The notes under the pieces were generated by a model, which saw only the letters and a list, made by a program, of their open reading frames with translations, was not told where the DNA came from and did no database searches. This document shows positions 53,159 to 62,133 of a stretch of DNA of 64,000 nucleotides, in pieces. Made by a program: the position numbers and the translations under genes. This DNA comes from Emticicia sp. BO119 (GTDB lineage: Bacteria; Bacteroidota; Bacteroidia; Cytophagales; Spirosomataceae), in assembly GCF_013912375.1 (NCBI RefSeq), contig NZ_JACETV010000001.1, positions 186,001 through 250,000 of the forward strand, read 5' to 3'. Positions within the stretch are counted from its first letter, which is position 1; every line of letters starts with the position of its first letter.

Positions 53159-54460
53159 ATGACTAAGATCGAACACGCATATTTTATTGACTATCTCAGC
53201 TTTTTAGGTAAAAGATACCCGAAACTGGTACTTTCGCCGGAGAAATTAGCTAAGCTAAAGCAATTGAACGATCAGCAGCTTAATCAATATCTTCAGTTAT
53301 TGTATGAGAAATTTGAGCTCAACGGAGCATATGAGGAAATGAGTTTTCTGAATACTATTAATAGGATAAATGAAACTGTTGAAATAATTGAGGTAGAAGC
53401 AGAAGAACTGCCCATTGATGAATCTGATAAGGTAGAAGAAAAAGCTATAACGCAACAGCCCGTTACTATTGCAATAGAGCCAGAACCTACAAAACAGGAA
53501 AGCTCTACTGTGATCAAAGAAACGGCTTTGCCCACAAAAACTGTTTTGCCCTATATTCCTGAAAAACCAGTGGTAAATCCAGCACCTGTTAAGTCTGCAG
53601 GTAATACCGTTCAGCCCAAGCCTCCTGTAAATAAAGAACAAATAGTTAAAACACGTTATAAATATAATTTCTGGCGCATTGGTCTGGTCGTTTTTTTTGT
53701 ATTAGCATCGGTTTATACGGTTTACAAATTTATTGCTTATCAGAAATTAGGATTTGTTTATGTGTTAACTGATGAATTATTAGTGAGAACATCGTCTGAT
53801 AAAAATGGGAAAGTATTGGGTAGCATGAATCTGTTCGGAAAAGCCAAAGGTAGAGATAATAAAGAAGTGCTGACTTTTGCAGAACTGAAACTCTATTCTA
53901 ACGAAAAGCAAGGCGCATTCTATAAAGTTATTATGAGCGATTTCCCTTTTATAAGTTACCTGTTTAATTTAGATGATATGGGGTATGTATATGCCAAATA
54001 TGTGACTACAGATAAAAAAGAACAAGAGACTTATCAGAAGATTTTCAGACCAATTAAAAATGATTATTATGAACTAAAAAGCCTGGAATTTTCTTACCGG
54101 GCTATTATTGTTAATGCTATTACTACTCAGCCTGCCCTGATGGGGCTTGTTTTAAAAGAATCTTGTGACTCTCCATCAATGAATATACGGAATGCTCCTT
54201 TACGAATAGGTCAATATCAGAATAAAGATAAAACTGTTTTTTTTGTATTGGTACAATTATCTGACGGCAACTATTATAGCATTGAAGGAGATGGCTTCTA
54301 TAATGCATTACCTGCTACTCCTATTTATTTAGGTGATGATCTGCTGAAAATGGAAGGTAAATTTCAACAGAAGGGAGATTCTTTTGTCTGGCAAAGTTGC
54401 GATAAAACTATCACTGCCCGCTGCAATAGAGGTGAGTTTGATTATTTTGTGGTTGAATAG
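53159..54460 (+). CDS. Single-pass membrane protein with SH3-like exterior domain
   Basis: A 433-residue protein. Residues 1-70 are helical and cytoplasmic (DYLSFLGKRYPKLVLSPEKL). Residues about 75-165 form an acidic then Pro-rich linker with repeated Lys-Pro and Val-Pro words. One membrane helix spans about 173-193. The exterior part begins GFVYVLTDELLVRTSSDKNG, an opening typical of bacterial SH3 domains, followed by a second beta domain (340-433) with two cysteines. Bacterial SH3 domains often bind peptidoglycan. It closes the operon eight bases after the previous gene. The layout resembles an adaptor joining the inner ATPase to the wall. Confidence 0.65.
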   Translation: MTKIEHAYFIDYLSFLGKRYPKLVLSPEKLAKLKQLNDQQLNQYLQLLYEKFELNGAYEEMSFLNTINRINETVEIIEVEAEELPIDESDKVEEKAITQQPVTIAIEPEPTKQESSTVIKETALPTKTVLPYIPEKPVVNPAPVKSAGNTVQPKPPVNKEQIVKTRYKYNFWRIGLVVFFVLASVYTVYKFIAYQKLGFVYVLTDELLVRTSSDKNGKVLGSMNLFGKAKGRDNKEVLTFAELKLYSNEKQGAFYKVIMSDFPFISYLFNLDDMGYVYAKYVTTDKKEQETYQKIFRPIKNDYYELKSLEFSYRAIIVNAITTQPALMGLVLKESCDSPSMNIRNAPLRIGQYQNKDKTVFFVLVQLSDGNYYSIEGDGFYNALPATPIYLGDDLLKMEGKFQQKGDSFVWQSCDKTITARCNRGEFDYFVVE

Positions 54461-54485
54461 GGAGATTATAAGGGGTAAATACAGT

Positions 54486-54537
54486 AAAGTAAAGAAGTCT
54501 GTTTATAAACTAAATTATAAACAGACTTCTTTACTTT
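54486..54537. terminator. Bidirectional terminator, 23-bp perfect hairpin
   Basis: The left arm is 54486-54508 and the right arm 54515-54537, exact reverse complements of 23 bases around a six-base ACTAAA loop. The right end runs into TTTT and the left end is preceded by A-rich DNA. It lies between two convergent genes and includes the final codons and stop of the NRPS gene. It should end both the five-gene operon and the NRPS operon. Confidence 0.85.
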
Positions 54538-57058
54538 TAAGAATATGATCTACTGTAGTAAGCACTACGGCTGCATTGTCTGTATTCAGCATATCTATGT
54601 GTTTACCTTTTAAGGCAACGGGTTTTAGCTTTTTAAAATAAGGTTTCCAATGCTCCCCATTTCTGTCAAGCATAGAGTTATCACAGCCAAAATAAAATAC
54701 AATATTATCAATGTAAGTAGGAGTAAGATTCAGGTGCCATGACCATAGAATTACGCTTCGATAATCTTTTCTGAGTACCTTCTCAAACCAATGAATTATT
54801 TTTTTTGAAAAGGTAGAATAATTATAGAGGTAATTAATACTATTGTTTAATACATTTCCTCGCCTGATGAAGTTGAAGGAACGCTCCAGGAAGTTTTCGT
54901 TGAGCGGTTTAATTTTGTATTTCTCATTTCCTTCAACAATCCCTAAAAAACTGCAATGATTAAGTGGTATGTTTGATATAATATGATTCATAATTATCGC
55001 TCCTGAGCATACACCCAGAAAACCTACATCAGGGCTATTATATGTCGGAATCTGATTAATTATAAATGATGTTACATAGTCTAAATTTCTATTTTCTGGA
55101 ATAGTATCACTTATTCGCGGATAATTAATTATTCTGACGGTGGCATAGTCTGATAAATTTTTTAAAAATACACGTGTATTCTCTGTGATGCCTAATATTG
55201 ACGGGAAAACATAAATAATTTGATTCTGGTTTATTTTCTCCTGTATGTTCAGCGTTTTTAAGTAATCGTAAATTTCATGAGGTGTCATAGCACCGTGTAT
55301 CCAGTCGGTAGTAAGTGCCGTTCCCAGATCAGACTCTAATTGTACCAGAAAATTAACAGCATTTAAAGAGTCTCCACCTGCATCCTTCCATCTCATATTC
55401 TCCTCAAATGATTTTTCGTCTAAAAATTTGCACCATGTTCTGCGCAGTGTTGTTAGTAGGAAATCCTCCTTTTTATTTGATGGTTCAAGATTTTCGAATG
55501 GTAAGCCTGCATATTTTTCGGCTAATACTTTAAGAGATTTATTATCGTTTTTAAAATTATGTAAAAGAGGTATGTCAGATAGTTGAATACACCTTTGTGG
55601 AATCATATAGTCAGGAAGACGCTCAGCCATCCAGTTTTTTAACTTTATTTCAGGTATTCCTTTTTCACTTGTGAAAAATGCAAATAATGAATTGTGCTTA
55701 TCAGAGGTGTGCAAAACAACTCCACAGCGTTTAACAGAAGGATAATTCATTAGTATCGCTTCAATTTCGCCTAATTCAATTCTATACCCATTTACTTTTA
55801 CCTGATTGTCTTTCCTTCCAATAAATTCTAATAGGCCATCATGATTAATTCTACCTAAATCTCCTGTTCTATAAGTGCGTAAATCGGTAATTTCGGAGTT
55901 TATTGAAAAAGACTCTGCTGTTTGCTTCAGACTTTTCCAGTATCCGATTGAAATATACTGGCTGCGCACGATTATCTCTCCCGTTTCTCCATCAGAAACC
56001 TGCCTGTTTTCTTCATTCAATAAAACCATCTCTCTATCTTCTACTGCGTGTCCTAAGGGGATTAATTCCTGATTAATAATAGTAGTATGATTGATAAACC
56101 ATTGACGGTAAATAGTAGCGATTTCTGTAGCACCAATACCAACATAAAGAAAACTATCTGATGGGAAAAACAATTTATATAAATCGACATCAGTATTATA
56201 AAGCCTATCTCCTGCCAGATAAATGAGCCTCACTGATACAAAATCAATTTTATCAGTACTTAATTTTAAGAATGTTCTGAAAATGTTAGGTATTGAATGA
56301 TAGATTGTAATTTTTTCTTGTCTGATAAATTCAGCTATATTATATAAACCTGTTGTTTTCAGGTTTTTGATTACCAGTGTAGCACCATTCAGTAATGCCC
56401 CATATATATCCCTGATTGCACCATTTACACTTGGTGAGTATAGCAGCGTTAACCGGTCGCTTTCATTCAAATGCGTAGAGTTAGTGTATTGCATAATATC
56501 ATGCAGCAGATTTCTCTGGTTTTGGTAAACACCTTTCGGAGAGCCTGTTGAGCCCGAAGTATAAATAATATAAGCTATATCGTCGGAAGAGGGGTTGAAA
56601 TCAGAAGCCTTATTCTCGCAGCCAGCCAAATTCTCAATATTAATAATAGTAAGTTCATCTGAAAACACTGGCAAATCACTATTAGTTATCACAGACCTTA
56701 TTCCTGATTGTTCAATGATGAGTTGATTACGAGCAATTGGCAAGTCAATATCTAAAGGTACATAAGGGCAACCTGCGGCTAAGGCCGCCATCATGGCAAC
56801 AGGAAAAAATACATCATTAGGTAAAGCAATCCCAATCGGTTCACCCAAGGAATGTGATGCTCTAATAGTATTGGCTATATTGATTACCCAATTATAGGTT
56901 TCCTGATAGGTCAGTTGCTTTGATCCGCACTTAATGGCTATTTGTGCAGGATTTCTGCCTACAACATCGCTGAAAATATTGAAAACGGGAATATCGAGCC
57001 ATGCTTTTTCAAATTTTCTAAAATTAATATCTACCGGGCCTTGAAAATCTAACTGCAT
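54515..57058 (-). CDS. Single-module NRPS: adenylation, carrier and thioesterase domains
   Basis: An 847-residue protein. Residues about 10-510 are an adenylation domain with AYIIYTSGSTGSPKGV, YRTGDLGRINHDG, the GRKDNQVKVNGYRIELGEIE hinge and a late NDNKSLK lysine. Residues about 530-605 are a carrier domain with the phosphopantetheine serine S564 in DAGGDSLNAV. Residues about 620-847 resemble a thioesterase, with LGVCSGAII around S685 as a changed GxSxG elbow and a late GKHIDML histidine. No condensation domain is present, so it can activate and release one acyl unit or form a simple dimer or ester, but not a peptide. The substrate code was not read. It starts two bases after the URO-D-like gene's stop. 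Confidence 0.88.
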   Translation of the reverse strand: MQLDFQGPVDINFRKFEKAWLDIPVFNIFSDVVGRNPAQIAIKCGSKQLTYQETYNWVINIANTIRASHSLGEPIGIALPNDVFFPVAMMAALAAGCPYVPLDIDLPIARNQLIIEQSGIRSVITNSDLPVFSDELTIINIENLAGCENKASDFNPSSDDIAYIIYTSGSTGSPKGVYQNQRNLLHDIMQYTNSTHLNESDRLTLLYSPSVNGAIRDIYGALLNGATLVIKNLKTTGLYNIAEFIRQEKITIYHSIPNIFRTFLKLSTDKIDFVSVRLIYLAGDRLYNTDVDLYKLFFPSDSFLYVGIGATEIATIYRQWFINHTTIINQELIPLGHAVEDREMVLLNEENRQVSDGETGEIIVRSQYISIGYWKSLKQTAESFSINSEITDLRTYRTGDLGRINHDGLLEFIGRKDNQVKVNGYRIELGEIEAILMNYPSVKRCGVVLHTSDKHNSLFAFFTSEKGIPEIKLKNWMAERLPDYMIPQRCIQLSDIPLLHNFKNDNKSLKVLAEKYAGLPFENLEPSNKKEDFLLTTLRRTWCKFLDEKSFEENMRWKDAGGDSLNAVNFLVQLESDLGTALTTDWIHGAMTPHEIYDYLKTLNIQEKINQNQIIYVFPSILGITENTRVFLKNLSDYATVRIINYPRISDTIPENRNLDYVTSFIINQIPTYNSPDVGFLGVCSGAIIMNHIISNIPLNHCSFLGIVEGNEKYKIKPLNENFLERSFNFIRRGNVLNNSINYLYNYSTFSKKIIHWFEKVLRKDYRSVILWSWHLNLTPTYIDNIVFYFGCDNSMLDRNGEHWKPYFKKLKPVALKGKHIDMLNTDNAAVVLTTVDHILKSKEVCL

Positions 57059-57060
57059 TT

Positions 57061-58014
57061 TTATGATATATTTTTAGAAACTCTCATCCATTCCAAAATA
57101 CTTTCATCAGGAAAGCCGAGAGGCAGAACACAACCACTCGTAATAATATTACCCCTTGATTTACCGATAATCAATTGTTGAATTTCATCTTCATTTCTAC
57201 ATTGAACCATTTCTGCAAGTGGTAGCCCAACCAGTATCTGCTGTTCATACTTTTTTAGAAAACTCAAAGAGAAGTTTGCGGCTGAGGCATATTCGTAATG
57301 AATATAGCAATTAGCCGGGATATTGCCGATAGCAGGAAAAATATTGGTGCCATGAATATGAAAAATATTAAACAGAAGATTTTTACACACATCAAGGCAT
57401 TGAGCATCAAAGTATTCGCCAAAGATTTTATAGGTATCAGGGCTAAGAATACCATCCTGCATATGTTGTGCAACAAAATAGATTCCATCTGAACCTGCTT
57501 TAATCAGTTCTTCGATAATAAACAGGGTATTTCGTGTTAGGTGTTCAAGCCCTTCCAGAACCTCACGCGGATGTTCAATTATATGATTCAGAAATACTGG
57601 GAGTCCTGCCATTTGTATCGCTTGCGAAATCGGGCAGAAAACCGTAGAAAGAATGGGTGTATTATCATCCGAATCCTGGCACACAAGCGAACACGCTTTT
57701 AGAATCTCCTGAAAAAAAGGTATTTGTTTTTTCGAAAAGTCAGGAAGTGTTAACCAATCTTCTGGCCTTTTTATAATATTTTGAGTAATGACCCTGCGAC
57801 CAAGTGAGTCTCCATTCCATGTGTCAGCCACGCCATAACACACAGCCTGCCAACTTCCCGCAGGAGTAATTTTGATGAAGTCGCATTTAAATTTTCTTTG
57901 AAATTCAAGTGTTTTTGCAGCAAGTGTCTCTCCTTTCTGGTCAGCAACCGGATGATGTTTCCAAAAAGACACGAGCTTTTGAGTCTGATTTTTTTTTAAT
58001 TCAGGAAAGGGCAT
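57061..58014 (-). CDS. Uroporphyrinogen-decarboxylase-fold protein, methyltransferase-like
   Basis: A 317-residue cytoplasmic TIM-barrel protein of the URO-D superfamily, which contains haem decarboxylases and the cobalamin/thiol methyltransferases MtaA and CmuA. It reads more like the second group. H219-I-H221 (FHIHGT) stands where the zinc-binding HxC occurs, and C295 in TSGCVLPLGFPDESI corresponds to the late zinc cysteine. The N-terminal arginine-rich motif of true URO-D is absent. The gene is the first of a pair with a single-module NRPS, two bases apart, which is an uncommon partnership and suggests methylation or demethylation of a small secondary metabolite. Confidence 0.75.
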   Translation of the reverse strand: MPFPELKKNQTQKLVSFWKHHPVADQKGETLAAKTLEFQRKFKCDFIKITPAGSWQAVCYGVADTWNGDSLGRRVITQNIIKRPEDWLTLPDFSKKQIPFFQEILKACSLVCQDSDDNTPILSTVFCPISQAIQMAGLPVFLNHIIEHPREVLEGLEHLTRNTLFIIEELIKAGSDGIYFVAQHMQDGILSPDTYKIFGEYFDAQCLDVCKNLLFNIFHIHGTNIFPAIGNIPANCYIHYEYASAANFSLSFLKKYEQQILVGLPLAEMVQCRNEDEIQQLIIGKSRGNIITSGCVLPLGFPDESILEWMRVSKNIS

Positions 58015-58265
58015 TAGCAGTTTATAGTGTGTCGTGTTAGTAAAAAGGAGTTGTAAAGATATTAAAAAAACGAAAATATTGAGATTTTAGATTGAAAATA
58101 AGGCAATAATAGAGCAATTTTAACCTTCCATTTTCTTGGCACAAGCAGTTGTTTAAAAAAAAGTTGATAAAATAAATACTTTTATATTCTTAGGTATTTC
58201 ATTGATATTTTCGATTTTTACCCACGGTATTTTAATTGATAAATGTAATTATATCGTTTGCTAAG

Positions 58266-58491
58266 ATGAAGAAAGTATTAGTTTTGTTTTTAATGATATT
58301 TGCTCTTAGAGGATACGAATGCAACAGTGATTCTTGGATGTGAAACAATAAAAGGCTTTAGAAAAGATTGTCAGAAACCTACTTCAATCGCGGGAGACGT
58401 CTTTATAATAAAGCAGGAAGGCAATGAAACTTCTATGGCCGTATCATTAACAAATTTAATTGCATGGTATTCAGGAGGAGGTATTGTTTAA
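58266..58491 (+). pseudogene. Frame-disrupted small secreted protein
   Basis: The ATG at 58266 begins MKKVLVLFLMIFA, a good signal peptide core, but that frame stops after 26 codons. The next frame (+1), opening at 58297, continues with LEDTNATVILGCETIKGF and runs to a stop at 58491 (ending WYSGGGIV). Joining the two at the CTTAGAG near 58305 gives a sensible 75-residue exported protein. A one-base insertion, a sequencing error or programmed +1 slippage could explain it. No family is recognised. It is divergent from the URO-D/NRPS pair. Confidence 0.5.
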
Positions 58492-58680
58492 AAGATGTTA
58501 AATCTACTGGTTTTTTGAGAAACAGGTTTTAGAGCACCTTAAATAAGACTTTTATGTTTTTTATAATAAGAATTGAAGATTTATTAGTAGAACATAGTGG
58601 CTATAAAGTGCTTTTAATGACTACCTTAGTATTTGTCTGATATGGTTACGACCGTAATTGAAATTTAAATATAATCTGAA

Positions 58681-59244
58681 ATGACCAGAACAATTGCAGC
58701 TGATTTATACCGATATGGTGGATTAAAAGGGATGAAAGGATTTTTGAAAGGTCTTATGATTCCCGGATTCAGATATATGTATCTGCACCGTAAAGCCAGT
58801 AAATATAAAAAATACTCAATAAGCGGAATATTCTTTGCACTTCTGCTTAGAAGATATAGCTATAAATATGGATTCCAGATTCCACGTTATACTCAGGTGG
58901 GAGAGGGGTTCTATATTGGGCATTTTGGAACAATTGTCGTTAATGGAAGAGCTAAAATCGGACGTAATTGCAATATAGCACACGGTGTAACAATAGGAGA
59001 GACTTTCAGAGGCAAATTGAAGGGTTGCCCGACAATAGAAGATAATGTCTGGATTGGAACAGGCTCTGTGGTCGTTGGAGGTATCACAATTGGATCTAAC
59101 GTATTAATCGCACCAAATACGTATGTTAATGCTGATATACCATGTAATTCGATTGTTATTGGTAATCCATTTAAAATTATATCTAATGAAAATCCCTGTG
59201 AAGGATATATTAATTTTACTTCCAATGAGCTGTTTATGGCATGA
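58681..59244 (+). CDS. Hexapeptide-repeat acetyltransferase (serine O-acetyltransferase-like)
   Basis: A 187-residue protein. A short N-terminal helical region (1-80) precedes a left-handed beta-helix (about 85-175) with hexapeptide repeats and the catalytic-type histidine in ARIGRNCNIAHGVTIGE, then IEDNVWIGTGSVVVGGITIG and a closing NSIVIGNPFKII. This order matches the CysE group, but the N-terminal domain is far shorter than in cysteine-making SAT. Such short versions acetylate sugars or serine in polysaccharide and secondary-metabolite clusters. A role linked to the nearby NRPS is possible but not shown. Confidence 0.85.
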   Translation: MTRTIAADLYRYGGLKGMKGFLKGLMIPGFRYMYLHRKASKYKKYSISGIFFALLLRRYSYKYGFQIPRYTQVGEGFYIGHFGTIVVNGRAKIGRNCNIAHGVTIGETFRGKLKGCPTIEDNVWIGTGSVVVGGITIGSNVLIAPNTYVNADIPCNSIVIGNPFKIISNENPCEGYINFTSNELFMA

Positions 59245-59275
59245 CCTGAAAAACTTTCCTTTCGGCTTTCGTAGT

Positions 59276-60832
59276 CTATAATTTGGTTACTTTTACAGTA
59301 TATTTCATAAGCGGGAGGTCAATTTTTTTACCTGAGTTATTCTCAACTTTAATTGTTATTACATTTGTGGCAGAGACATAGCCTTCTACTGAAATATATG
59401 CTATTTTTTTTTCTATTGAAACACTTACCTTATCTCCCTCTCTTGCAGCGTTAACATTTATAGTAAAAGTAGCAACTGAATGAGCATCAATTGGGGGTAA
59501 ATCCTTTGCTGACAATTCAATCAATTCAAGACCTTTTACGTGCTCTGCTCCTTTATATTTGCCTTTACCAGCCAGAAAAGTATTATTCTTAAAGTAATTA
59601 GAACCTTTTCCATAAACCATCATTCCTAATTCTTTATCAGCGTCTACATAATTATCCTGTACAATTCCTGATTGTCCTTCATTTCTGATAATAATACCAG
59701 CAGCATTGGTAGTACCTTTGTTAATTTTTCTGATTTTATTTTTAGATACTAAATAGTCTTCATTTCTATTCTGAATATTAATGCCGGACGAAAGGCTATT
59801 TGTAATTGTATTAGCTCTTATTTGTAGTTTTTTTGTAGAATAAAACATGATAGCTCCTTCTGAATTATTATCAATACCATATCCGTCAATCGTATTATTA
59901 CTCACCACAATATTCCCGGCATACATAGAAGATGAACCACCACTACCAATTCCCCGACCCGGTGTTTTAACCGTCCCCTTCTTGATAATATTGTTAGAAA
60001 TGATAATATTCTGAGGTACCATTGATGAATTATTATTGCATTTACTTGCGTTGATGCCATAGGCACAATTAAGAATAGTATTGCCGATAATCTGAATATC
60101 CTGTCCGGCATGTGTATCAATACCCTCCCAAAGCGGCACATTGTCAACTACGTTATTTTTGACGGCTATATTCTTAGACGGTAAATCAATATCACATAGT
60201 CGTAAACTCATGATTATTCCATAAGCTGTTCCGGCAGACCCCGTAATAATATCTCTGACAGTATTCCGGGTAATTATACCTTTTTCAGAAGAAAGCACTT
60301 CTATTCCCGTACTGTTGATGTTACTGATTCGATTACCACTAATCAGAAAGTCTTTACAATACTCTACACAGATCGCACCATGCCCTATCTCTGAAATAGT
60401 ATTATTAAGAATTCTGATTCTGGTATAGTTATTTGAGGCATTACCCACCACATGAATACTGTATTCGTTCTGAACGAATTTTGATTGCGTAATACCTTCT
60501 ATTTTTAAACCTGAAATTTCAATGTCCGAGTTTCTACATTTAAGCAATGCAGTATTGGGCGCGGTAAAGTTTTTGATTATCTTAGCATTTTTACTGCCTA
60601 ATACAGTTATTTTTTTGTCAATTATCAGCTCATCATTTACTATATAAATTCCATCAGGAAAATATACATGAGCATTAACATCAATAGCAGCTTGTATTGC
60701 CAACTTATCGTCAGTTTTACCATCTCCTTTCGCACCAAAAGATTTTACACTAACATAGACACTATTTTTCTTGGGCACTTGCCCGAATGCAAGAGTTGCA
60801 ATGAGCAAAAATAAATACATTACCTTATTCAT
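59276..60832 (-). CDS. Secreted right-handed beta-helix protein (pectate-lyase superfamily)
   Basis: A 518-residue protein with a signal peptide of about 17 residues. It opens with VSVKSFGAKGDGKTDDKLAI, the N-terminal cap of the Pectate_lyase_3/GH28-like superfamily. It then has long runs of beta-helix coils with Asn ladders (NNTISEIGHGAICVEYCKDF, NNIIKKG, NNTIDGYG). A C-terminal domain of about 90 residues looks like a beta-sandwich. The GH28 catalytic NTD/GxDD motifs are not seen, so it may be a lyase, epimerase or non-catalytic binding protein. It is convergent with the acetyltransferase gene. Confidence 0.8.
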   Translation of the reverse strand: MNKVMYLFLLIATLAFGQVPKKNSVYVSVKSFGAKGDGKTDDKLAIQAAIDVNAHVYFPDGIYIVNDELIIDKKITVLGSKNAKIIKNFTAPNTALLKCRNSDIEISGLKIEGITQSKFVQNEYSIHVVGNASNNYTRIRILNNTISEIGHGAICVEYCKDFLISGNRISNINSTGIEVLSSEKGIITRNTVRDIITGSAGTAYGIIMSLRLCDIDLPSKNIAVKNNVVDNVPLWEGIDTHAGQDIQIIGNTILNCAYGINASKCNNNSSMVPQNIIISNNIIKKGTVKTPGRGIGSGGSSSMYAGNIVVSNNTIDGYGIDNNSEGAIMFYSTKKLQIRANTITNSLSSGINIQNRNEDYLVSKNKIRKINKGTTNAAGIIIRNEGQSGIVQDNYVDADKELGMMVYGKGSNYFKNNTFLAGKGKYKGAEHVKGLELIELSAKDLPPIDAHSVATFTINVNAAREGDKVSVSIEKKIAYISVEGYVSATNVITIKVENNSGKKIDLPLMKYTVKVTKL

Positions 60833-61175
60833 AATTACGGCTTTATATCAGATTGATATTTTGAGTTAGGTATTTACTTTATCTTGGATCTTGACCCGTA
60901 GTGTTTTAAACGAATAAAATCTGACAAAAGTTTTTTTATTGTCGGAGATTCGAAGATAGGAATAATTGAAATATTGACACACGCTAATAAAGGCGGTTAA
61001 CCTTTCTAAATTAAATGCATGAAAATCAAGAATGAATTAAGTGAAACAATAATTAGTAGAATTTCTTTAACAAAGAAATGAGTTATTGTATTGAACCAAA
61101 CCCTCAACTTTAAGGCAAGCAATTAATATTAAATTCACAGATAGTCTTATATTGCTGTCTCGTTTATTTAGAACT
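60833..61175. other. Intergenic region between divergent genes
   Basis: 343 bases between the beta-helix gene (-) and the LytTR regulator gene (+). It contains an eight-base-pair hairpin, ATTTCTTT-AAC-AAAGAAAT, at 61061-61079. No coding frame or clear promoter was recognised. Confidence 0.5.
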
Positions 61176-61928
61176 ATGATAGAGGTTGTATTAATTGATG
61201 ATGAAAAAGACAGCACAGAGACGCTGGATATATTACTAAAAGCAAAATTTCCGGATATACAGGTTATTGCTAAATTTAATGAACCACTGGCGGCCCTTGA
61301 GTTTTTACAAAAAAATCATTTCGATTTGTTATTTCTTGATATAGAAATGCCAACTCTGAATGGCTTTGATTTACTTCGTGAGGTTCAGAAAGATGATTTT
61401 GAAGTTGTTTTTGTAACCGCCTACGACCAGTTTGCTTTAAAAGCCTTTAAATATAGTGCTTTTGATTACCTGCTGAAACCCGTTGATCTGGAAGACCTGA
61501 CTACCTGTATTGCAAAGTATGAAGAAAAAAAACTGCAATTAAAAGCCCGCTTAGAACATCTGCAAAAAATGGTTAGACAATCAGGCTCAGGAATTGATAA
61601 AATTGCTGTACCTACTTCGCAAGGATTTGAGTTTATCGAAATAAAAGATATTATTCGCTGCGAATCTGATGGCAACTATACCCGTATTTTCTTTATTAAT
61701 CAATCTCCTATGCTGGTGTCTCGAACACTAAAAGATTTTGACGAGCTATTAGAAGACCAGAACTTTGTAAGGGTGCATCAGTCGCATCTTATTAGCCTTA
61801 AATACCTCCGTAAATATGTAAAAAGCGAGGGCGGTTATATTGAAATGCAAGATGGGACACAAATAACGGTTTCAAGAAGCCGTAAAGATGAACTATTAAA
61901 TAAATTAAACTTTCTTACATTTAATTAA
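61176..61928 (+). CDS. LytTR response regulator, orphan
   Basis: A 250-residue protein from the ATG at 61176; a TTG 24 bases earlier is open but unlikely. The receiver domain (1-120) has the acidic pair in VLIDDEKD, phospho-acceptor D55 (LLFLDIEMPTLNG), Thr in VFVTAYDQFA and Lys in YLLKPVD. A coiled linker leads to a LytTR domain (about 150-248) with IIRCESDGNYTRIFF and FVRVHQSHLISLKYLRKY. No histidine kinase gene is adjacent, so its partner lies elsewhere. Confidence 0.93.
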   Translation: MIEVVLIDDEKDSTETLDILLKAKFPDIQVIAKFNEPLAALEFLQKNHFDLLFLDIEMPTLNGFDLLREVQKDDFEVVFVTAYDQFALKAFKYSAFDYLLKPVDLEDLTTCIAKYEEKKLQLKARLEHLQKMVRQSGSGIDKIAVPTSQGFEFIEIKDIIRCESDGNYTRIFFINQSPMLVSRTLKDFDELLEDQNFVRVHQSHLISLKYLRKYVKSEGGYIEMQDGTQITVSRSRKDELLNKLNFLTFN

Positions 61929-62097
61929 TGAAGAAGTTCGATACTAATGTCTTCTGAATTATTAAAAATAATACCAAAAGTCTTCAAATTATAAATTCCC
62001 TGATTCGGAGTATGCCGGATACTCGATGAGAATAACTGCTTAATCATTCATATATTCTACTTAATAAATACCAGACCTCTGAAATTACCATTTACTA

Positions 62098-62105
62098 TAT
62101 CTTTG
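62098..62105 (+). promoter_or_regulatory. Candidate -7 box of the OmpA-domain gene
   Basis: TATCTTTG matches the TAnnTTTG consensus exactly, 28 bases before the ATG at 62134. The -33 region at the expected distance (ACCT) is poor. Confidence 0.35.
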
Positions 62106-62133
62106 GAATACTATCAAACCAGTATTCCAGACC

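Noticed and set aside
58300-58491. A separate 63-residue gene starting at TTG
   Set aside because: A start with no signal peptide is less sensible than the same sequence joined to the signal peptide at 58266 in the neighbouring frame.
61061-61079. Hairpin ATTTCTTT-AAC-AAAGAAAT as a terminator
   Set aside because: It lies between divergent genes, where neither transcript ends, and has no T-run.
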